From positions 8,494,242-8,558,241 of the forward strand of contig CM076654.1 of the NCBI GenBank assembly GCA_038496675.1: a stretch of DNA of 64,000 nt, given 5' to 3'. Under the pieces are notes generated by a model. The model had not been told where the DNA came from and searched no databases. It saw only the letters and a list, made by a program, of their open reading frames with translations. The position numbers and the translations under genes were made by a program. The DNA is from Rachycentron canadum. Lineage: Eukaryota > Chordata > Actinopteri > Carangiformes > Rachycentridae. Below, in pieces: positions 26,318 to 34,800 of this stretch (the first letter of the stretch is position 1; every line of letters begins with the position of its first letter).

Positions 26318-29300
26318 TTTTCCCGTGCTCAGTCCCCTTTCTTAAATCTTTACTTAAATAGGATGTGTCTAATTTCTACTCTTAATACCAATCCAGTTGG
26401 GCACATGAGTAGCCCACGTTTATGAGGATTTCTTATCTTCCACAGAATTGAGCCTTGGTTCTTCAACCTAGAGCCCAACCCAAAATGCTCCTCTTGGTTG
26501 GCTCTTAGAGAGTCACAGTTACAGACACGCAGAAATGCAAAGGCTCACAAATGTAACACAGCTCTTTGTGTCTTTCTTGCACTGGATTTTTCTCTCCCAT
26601 GTTTCCAGTATATGTTGATATTCCGGTGTTCTCTGACTCACACCCCCTTCTCCTCAAACATACCTTCCTTTTCCAAAGGAGATTCATTTATCATTTTCCC
26701 TCAAACCATCTTCAATCTATAACATCCCCTACTGGCTTTTTCATGTCTCAATCCAACCACCGCTCCCATTCATTTAATCATTTTTCTGTGTCATCCATCT
26801 CTTCATGTCCCCTCCAACTACAGGGCGCAGTACCACTCATTTGACCGTCTGTCTATCTCATCCATCTGTCCCGACTACAGCCTGAAGATCAAGAAGATAG
26901 CCATGGACCAGTCCAAGTAACCAACTCTTCTCGCTCTGTCCTCCTCCTCACTGTCTCTTTCCTACTTTTTCTGCCTGCTCTTCCTCTCCTCTGGTCTTGG
27001 TCTGATACTTCACTGATGCATGACTTTCCCCTTGACTTAGATTTTTTTAATGACTTTTACTATCTATCTCATTATAAGAGAGAACAACAGGTTTGTAATG
27101 TAATGTTTACCTGTTTGAGACATTTTAGGATGAGCGTACATAGACATGGGAGAGGGGGAAATGTTTTGCAGTCTTCGGTCTGCAGCTGGTTTGTAGCATG
27201 TTTTCTCACTGGAGCATCGCTTCCTCAGGGCTGATTTTCCTTCTGTATTTATCTTGATCTTTTGTGTCATTCCTCTTTAGTCTGCTCTATATCCTTCTGT
27301 TGGACAGATACTGATGCTTGCTTCCTCTTTATCTGGTGCTTGCTTCAAATATCTTCAGCCTTCCTCCTCTCTGTCTTTCATGTATATTTTCCTTTCTCTA
27401 TCCTCTTATTTCTCCCTCATCCTCTTCCAATCTGGGATGCAAATTGTTCTTCTATTTCCTGCTGAATAACAGGCTTATGTGAATAAATGGTGGCTGTTTT
27501 TATCTATGCATGATGACTCCTCCCTTGATATAACTCTTTACACATCACTGTCTGAATGGTGTTCTTGCCTTAATGAAACACAGACAATCAAATTACTTGC
27601 TGATTAAAACTTTTGCACCTTAATTGCCTAGTAAATTTAAATATTGCAAGTGCAATGTGCAATAAAAAACAGGTAATTCTTTTCATTTTAGTTGACTATA
27701 ATGCTCCTGTTTCAGGCACAGGATCAGGTACTAAAATCACTGTCAGTAACTCTCTGTGGGTCTGTCACTATGAGCCACTCATGTCAGAGTACATGCAGTC
27801 TTTCCATGCTTTGAATTGATAAAGATGATGGTTAGAGCACCTTTAAGGTTATATAAACTTGTCTGACAACTTTCTGTCCAATAAAATTTACAAACCATGT
27901 CTAAAATTCTTACATTAACCCTAACTGAAGGAGATGTAAACTACATAAGCTAAAAATCAGTGCTGGAATCTCAAATACATTGTTGTATTTACAACCTGGT
28001 CTGCTGGAGTACAGACACAACTCATTAAAATGTTTCACCATCCACAACTACACCAGCTAAATGCTGCACATTTTTAATATTAAATTCACCAAACCCTCAG
28101 TAGGCTATTCTCTGTTCTTTTTCTTTCTGTTCACAACTCTTCTCTTCTTCCTAAATTGTGATTACACACTGTGTCATTTCATTTTGCCCTAAACCAAACA
28201 TTTATCTCTAGTACATGAAATATATTATAGCTGACCTTTTTACTCTTCAGGGCATAAAAACTAGCATGGTCTTGTTTTGAGCTGCTGCAATGACTTGTTT
28301 CCTTTTCATCCCTCTCTCCATTTTCCTGAACTCTCTTTATTGCTTTTTTCATATCCTATTTCTTTGCTAACATATTGTTTCCCCCTCTTTCAGGTCCTTG
28401 GAGCTGTTCTTTGCCACCAATCAGAATAACAGAGGTGGTGAGCACACAAACGACAAATCTCCTCGTCTCTGCCGCAAGTTCTCTTCTCCTCCTCCTCTGT
28501 CCATCCCATCCCGCACTTCCTCCCCTGTCCGAACACGAAAGCTTTCCCTACACTCCCCCATCACAGCCAGGGTCGGAGGCCTCGACCTGACCAGTCCTCT
28601 CTCAAACTTCAGTGTCAACCATAACACTTCCCAGTCTGCTGCCAGTAGCCCCACATCTGCCCACACCCCCCAGACCCCGACGCCTCAGACCCCGACCCCA
28701 ACCACCTCTTCTCCTCCTCCGCCTCCCTCCTCCACCTCTCCCCCACCCAACAACTCAAAGCCACAACAAGACCAAGTATCTCCTGTTGCTTCATCCCCGG
28801 ACCAGAGTCCCGGCCCAATTACAGAGGGAGAGGAGGTGCCCAGGATCGACCCCTTCTGTGGGAAACTGCGACGGAGCATCCGCAGAGGTGCGTTACAGCG
28901 TCCATATGAACACAAAAGGAACACAAAAACGGATGTTGTTGATGTTGTTCTTTTTACCCATAACTAAAAAGTGACCTGAAAATAAAAGAAATAAAGACAT
29001 AATGCAGAATTTTGTGGGTAATTTAAGAGGGTTAATGTAAGCAAAATTTGACTAAGTGTTATTAGTGTTATTAATCTGGAAGAATGTAACTAACTATGAA
29101 GCAGTGGCAGATCTTAAAATTCTACTGTGCTTAGCGTCTTGCCATGTGAAACTTGACAGTGTGAGCAGTTTGCTCTGTAGGTATATAAACTATATATTTT
29201 CTATGACTGAACATTCTCATATAGTCTTATTGGCGTACTGAAGTGCTTATAAAGAGCTGGAGGTCATTCATCAAACGGCGGAGTTTGAAGTGTTCGCTGT

Positions 29301-30898
29301 AAGAGCAGAACAGGCGCCTGGTGGGACATCATTATCTCCCTGCATTTGCGTGCTTGAGTCAACTAAGCTGACTCTCTACCACACATACTTAGATCTTCTA
29401 ATAGTGGTGTGACACAGCCTGGGCTGGAGGTTGGAGAAAGATCAGTTCAGACTGTCAGGATATATGAAGCAGCACGTCAAGGACAAGCTGCAGTTGGACC
29501 CTCATTAGCATGTGCACACACATATACCTTGTGTGTGTGTGTGTGTGCACATCTGTCTGCATGAGTGTGCAGAGTGTACAATATGTGACAGCTGCTAACA
29601 GCTCGCTAGGAGATAAAGACCCATTAGCGGTTGTTCCATCAAGCCACCTTCACCTCCTCTGCATACGGTCTCTTGGTTTCTTTAGCTCTTAATCAGTCAG
29701 TGTATTTGCAGTAGTCTATGTATCTATGTCCATACAGCTATTTACACATCTTACTATTTGTCTATTGATGTTGCCCTTTCTATCGGCCTTTTCTCTTTCG
29801 CCCACAAAATGCCGGTGTGACATTCTGAGCATATGTTGACGAGTCTCACAGTTTGAGATAGTCAGTGTCTCTGTGTCTTCCGAGTTACATCAAAGTGAAA
29901 TTTGCCTCAGTGAAATATATTTGTAATTATTCTCTAAGCAAGACACCACGATGCTTAAGCTTTAACAAGAGCATCCACAGTAGGGCTAAAGGTAATTGGG
30001 TACCGTGTGGTGTTTACTGTAGTGGAGGCCAAATACAAAAATTGGTGTGACAAATTAAAGTGAAAAACATGAATAAATAAATGCAGTAAAGTACCGACAG
30101 CAGAAGTTTGTGTACTCGAATGAATGAATGAAAATTATGGGAATTTCACTGCATGCCAGGACCCTCACAGTTACCGAGTCTCCACCCAACTGTACACACG
30201 GAGGACAGTGCTCTTCACAACTATCACCAAAACACCAAATGAAGGAATATCATCAGGAAAAATTTCCAGAGACTTGTTGAGTCATGTCAGGGAAAGCTGA
30301 GGCTGTTGTAGAGGCTTGCATTGGCCCACACTTTGTTGATTTTCCCTTTAATTTGTCACCCATTTGCCTGTATAGTCAGCTCAGAGTAATTCAAGTTCAG
30401 TTGTAATACTTGCTAATATGCCAAGACACACTTGAATTACTGTTTTTTTCTGCCCACTGTGTTTGTGTATTTGTGCTGGAATGCATTTCCTAAGGCTAAA
30501 TACATGTTTGTATTTAAAGAAATCCAAAGATTCCTGATTGGATATTTGCTGAGTGAATCAAATATCAAAAGCAGGCATGTTATATGAATATAAGGACACA
30601 TGCACATGCAGATCAGCAAGTTGTGATGTTATCCACTAGTTATATTGAGTGATTCCTGTGAACTTAAGTATAATAAAGTTCCCCATTCCAGTTGAGCAGC
30701 AACAGTAATGACCATAACCATCATCATCATCATTATTGCTCCTCTTGTCCCTCTGCTCTCCTCTAGCTGTGCTGGAGTCAGTGTCACTGGAGAAAATCAT
30801 CCCAGAGTCTCCTCAGAGCAGTGAAGCAGGAGACATGTCTCCATGTCGTTCTCCTTCCACACCTCGACACCTCCGCTACAGACAGCCTGGAGGTAAGA

Positions 30899-30977
<79 letters not shown>

Positions 30978-31806
30978 ATGACTCATAATTAGACCACAAT
31001 GTCAGAGCCAGAGGGCTCTGTAGTGGGCAGTGCTGTGCCCACTGACGGGCCGCTCTGCAGGGGTACACAGCCAGGCAAAGATCTCAAACCCTGGAGGCTG
31101 ACATCTTTGGTACAGCAGCATAATACAAAACTCAAACACCAGACCATGGTATAAATGGACCCTGTGTGTTTGTAAGAGTGTGTGTGTATGCCTGTTAGTG
31201 TCTTGGGATTGTTTTCCTTGAGGTGTGCCTGGTAAGATAGACCTTGTGGATGACAGGAGGTTTGCTGGGGTGATCAAGACTGCAGAGGCAGGGTGAACTT
31301 CTTGAGTTAGGATGAAGATGATTATTTCAGTGGTGATAATTAAAGCGATCACAATGAGAACTATGTGAAATATCACCAATAATTAGAAGTGAATTTATGG
31401 CCTGTAACAAATATGACAATGTTGATGTTTGGCAGTGGTTATAAAGATAGTAAATAATTAACAAGTAAACTTGAAATAAAAAATATATATAAAAAATATA
31501 CTATAATGTTAATATGCTGCTATTGTTTTTTATAGGTCTTTGAGGCAAATGTTTTTGCCCTGTTGACTTTATGCCAGTTGTGATGACTATTAAATAAGTG
31601 TTTTAATTAATACAATAGGCAATTTGACATTTCGGTTAAAAAAAAGTCATTATACATAAAGCATTTTTAATTGTGGCCATTGTAATCAAGTCTCATTATG
31701 TCAAAATGAAATGAAAGTTAATTTGTATTCACTTGTGGTGCCTTGTCTGTATGATAAAGGTGGTAAAAATTGTAACAGTATTGTTAGTCTTGATAATAAT
31801 TATAGA

Positions 31807-31880
<74 letters not shown>

Positions 31881-34800
31881 TCAGTCAGTGGAGAACTCAA
31901 GATGCTCGGTCTCTCCTGCTTCAGCCTTCGCAATTGCTACAGCTGCTGCAGGACATGGTACACCACCAGGTACACACACACACATACACACGCATGAAGC
32001 TATATTGTTCAAAAAATGTATGTAGCAAATGTGAAAAAAGTGAGGCAAAAACACAAGTCTTGAATTCATACAATATTTCATTGAGGATCTAATATAATTT
32101 ACCTAAGATAATATAGTATATTGTTTGGGTTAATCGAGATCACTGCATGTGATGTCTTAATATCTTAAAACTCTGAAAGGGAACTTTTTTCAGAATACAT
32201 ATTTTTGATAGTTAAATACAGATTGATGTAAATGCTTCTACAAAAGTTTAATAATTAATTTCTCATTGTGATTTCAGTTCTTTTATTCACATAATTTAAA
32301 CATGTTGATGGCTCTTTTTTTATTAGTAAGTACAGTCTAGACATAGCTCATCTTGTAATAATAAGACATTCTTTCCTTTCACTCTCTTTTTTCAGTCTTT
32401 ACAAACTCTGAAAGAACTTGTGATAAAGAGTTCATCATCCGTCGAGCTGCGACCAACAGAGTTCTCAACGTGCTGCGCCACTGGGTCTCCAAGCACTCAC
32501 AGGTCTGTCTGCACCCATGTCTGTGTGGCGTTTTTTTTTTTTTTTTTTGCTGCGACGCTCAAGTCTGTGGTCTCATTAAAGCAGGTGTCTGATTCGTTCT
32601 CTCTCTGCTCCATTACTCTCACTTGAGCATGTAAACAGCCCCATGCACACAAACACACAGCGCATATTGTAGCTGTGTCAGTTGGACGACCAGCTCAGTC
32701 CACCTACCTACTCTTCTGCTTAACAGCCAGTGCTGCCTCTAATGAATTGAATATCAAGGTAATTGCCTGACTCCCCGTGTAGAGGTCCTTCTAGTCTAAC
32801 TACATCGATCTGTTTTATGTATTTTTCTTCAATAATACAAAATGCTGTGATGACAGGCCCACTTTGGCTGGCTTATTAACACAAAGACAAGCACAAACAC
32901 ACACATATACACCCACTCACATTTTTCTATTGGAGGCCAAAGAACAAAGAGCTTGTTAAAAGCGACCTTTGAACAGGAGTTCAATTAAAGTGGAGAGGAA
33001 AGAGAGAGAGAGGGGAGGGAAAGAAGACTGGAGGGAATGAGGAGGAATGCACAGTCGGACATGAAGGATTATACAGCAGATGATTGGTCAGATGGGGGAG
33101 ATGAGAGGAAGTCATTAATGAAGATAAGGGAATAAAGAATGGAATCCCCTGTCGTTTATTTGTGTAATACTCTGGTGTGTGTTTGTCCATTGTTGCCACA
33201 GAGTTTTATAGTGTGGTAGCTGTTCCTCTAATATCTTATAACATCTAAAACAAGATAGGCTTTTTGGACAAATCAAAGTTGTTTGTATCTTTACTATTAA
33301 CTAATTAGTTATTTACTTACAACTACAAATCTACTTTCATGACCACCACAACAGTCGGATGACATTAAACATGTTCCACCCACTTTACTGTGTTATGGTG
33401 TCATTGTGTCATGCATCAACCTAAACAGTTACTGAATTCCTTGCCTGTGTGAGGATTACAGTATTATGTAATTTCTCATCTACAAAAACTGTACTATAAA
33501 CTATAATATCAACATCAATGAAGATATGTCAAATATACCAAAAAACATTAGGTATATCTAAAAAGGGATATAGTTTCACATAGTCTCATCCTCACATATG
33601 AAATATTACTGTTTAGAATGAAACACACCATGACAGAGTATTAGACTTTGAACGTTAGACAAACGTGCCTTCACATCTTTGGTTGAGGTCTGGTTTTAGC
33701 ATTTTAATCAGAATGAAGATGAGGTTAATGTGAGGGCACTAGCTGACTTTATGCTTTCATGGATACTCGGGAGCCCATTATGTATGACTGTGTGGGTTCT
33801 TTCATAGATGGACATTTTGTGTTTGTGTTTAGGACTTTGAGATGAATGGGGAGCTAAAGATGTCGGTGATCTGTCTGCTGGAGGAGGTGCTCAGAGATCC
33901 AGACCTTCTGCCTCAAGAGAGAAAAGCCACTGCCAATATACTAAGGTACACCACGCACACAAATACACACAAACACATACACTAATATGCTGCACACATA
34001 TGAAGCTTTAATTTAACACTTTTCACACTCTTCTCTGTCTCCTAGTGCCCTTTCTCAAGACGAACAGGACGACGCCCAGCTGAGGATAGAGGACATCTTA
34101 CAGATGGTGAAAAAACTGCAGCACATTAAATCTTTAATAACATTTTAGAGCACCATTCACATCTTGTTATGATTTTATGATCAGCTAATGATTATTCCAT
34201 TGGATCAATTAAGCAGCAATATTTTACAACATAATAAGAGAAATTCTACCTTTTGCTGCAAGACATAAACTTCTTGTTGCTGGTGACTCATTGACTGTCT
34301 TCACATTTAATTTGAATTTGAATATTTATGTGGTTCTCTATGGGATTACTTTGTTTTATGAAACTAATCTCCCTAAAGTATTTACACATTAGTACACACC
34401 TCCCCTAATTTCCTGGTAGCCCCCCAGCCCCTACCCCTCCATCCCTTTGCAAGCTTCTACAATGAAAACAATCAGCAGTCACAATTGCCCCTAGTTAATC
34501 GTTGTGTCTTAATAATGATTGGGAATCACAAAGAGACACGCGTTGCCGTAGTAAGATGTGAAAAGCCTCCATCAGTACACACTGTCCTCTCCTACTAGCA
34601 GAAGGGGTAAATGCACCCTCTGCTGACTGTGACCGTCTCCAGGGGACTGTCAAATGTCATAAAACAGGTTCATTTGTTAGATATTTATTTCTCCTTGTTA
34701 TTTGTGCTTCCTTTTGTGTGTTTTTTTTTTACTCTGTTTGTCTCTGTATGTGTGTGTGGGGTGCATGTCTGTGCATGTGTTTAGGCGGACTGTCCGAAGG

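Larger units (their letters stand above)
25810..28393 (+). other. rasgrf2 intron 15 (contains the cassette)
   Basis: Apart from the CT repeat and the candidate exon 15b, I see AT/CT-rich sequence with no other gene. Confidence 0.75.
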
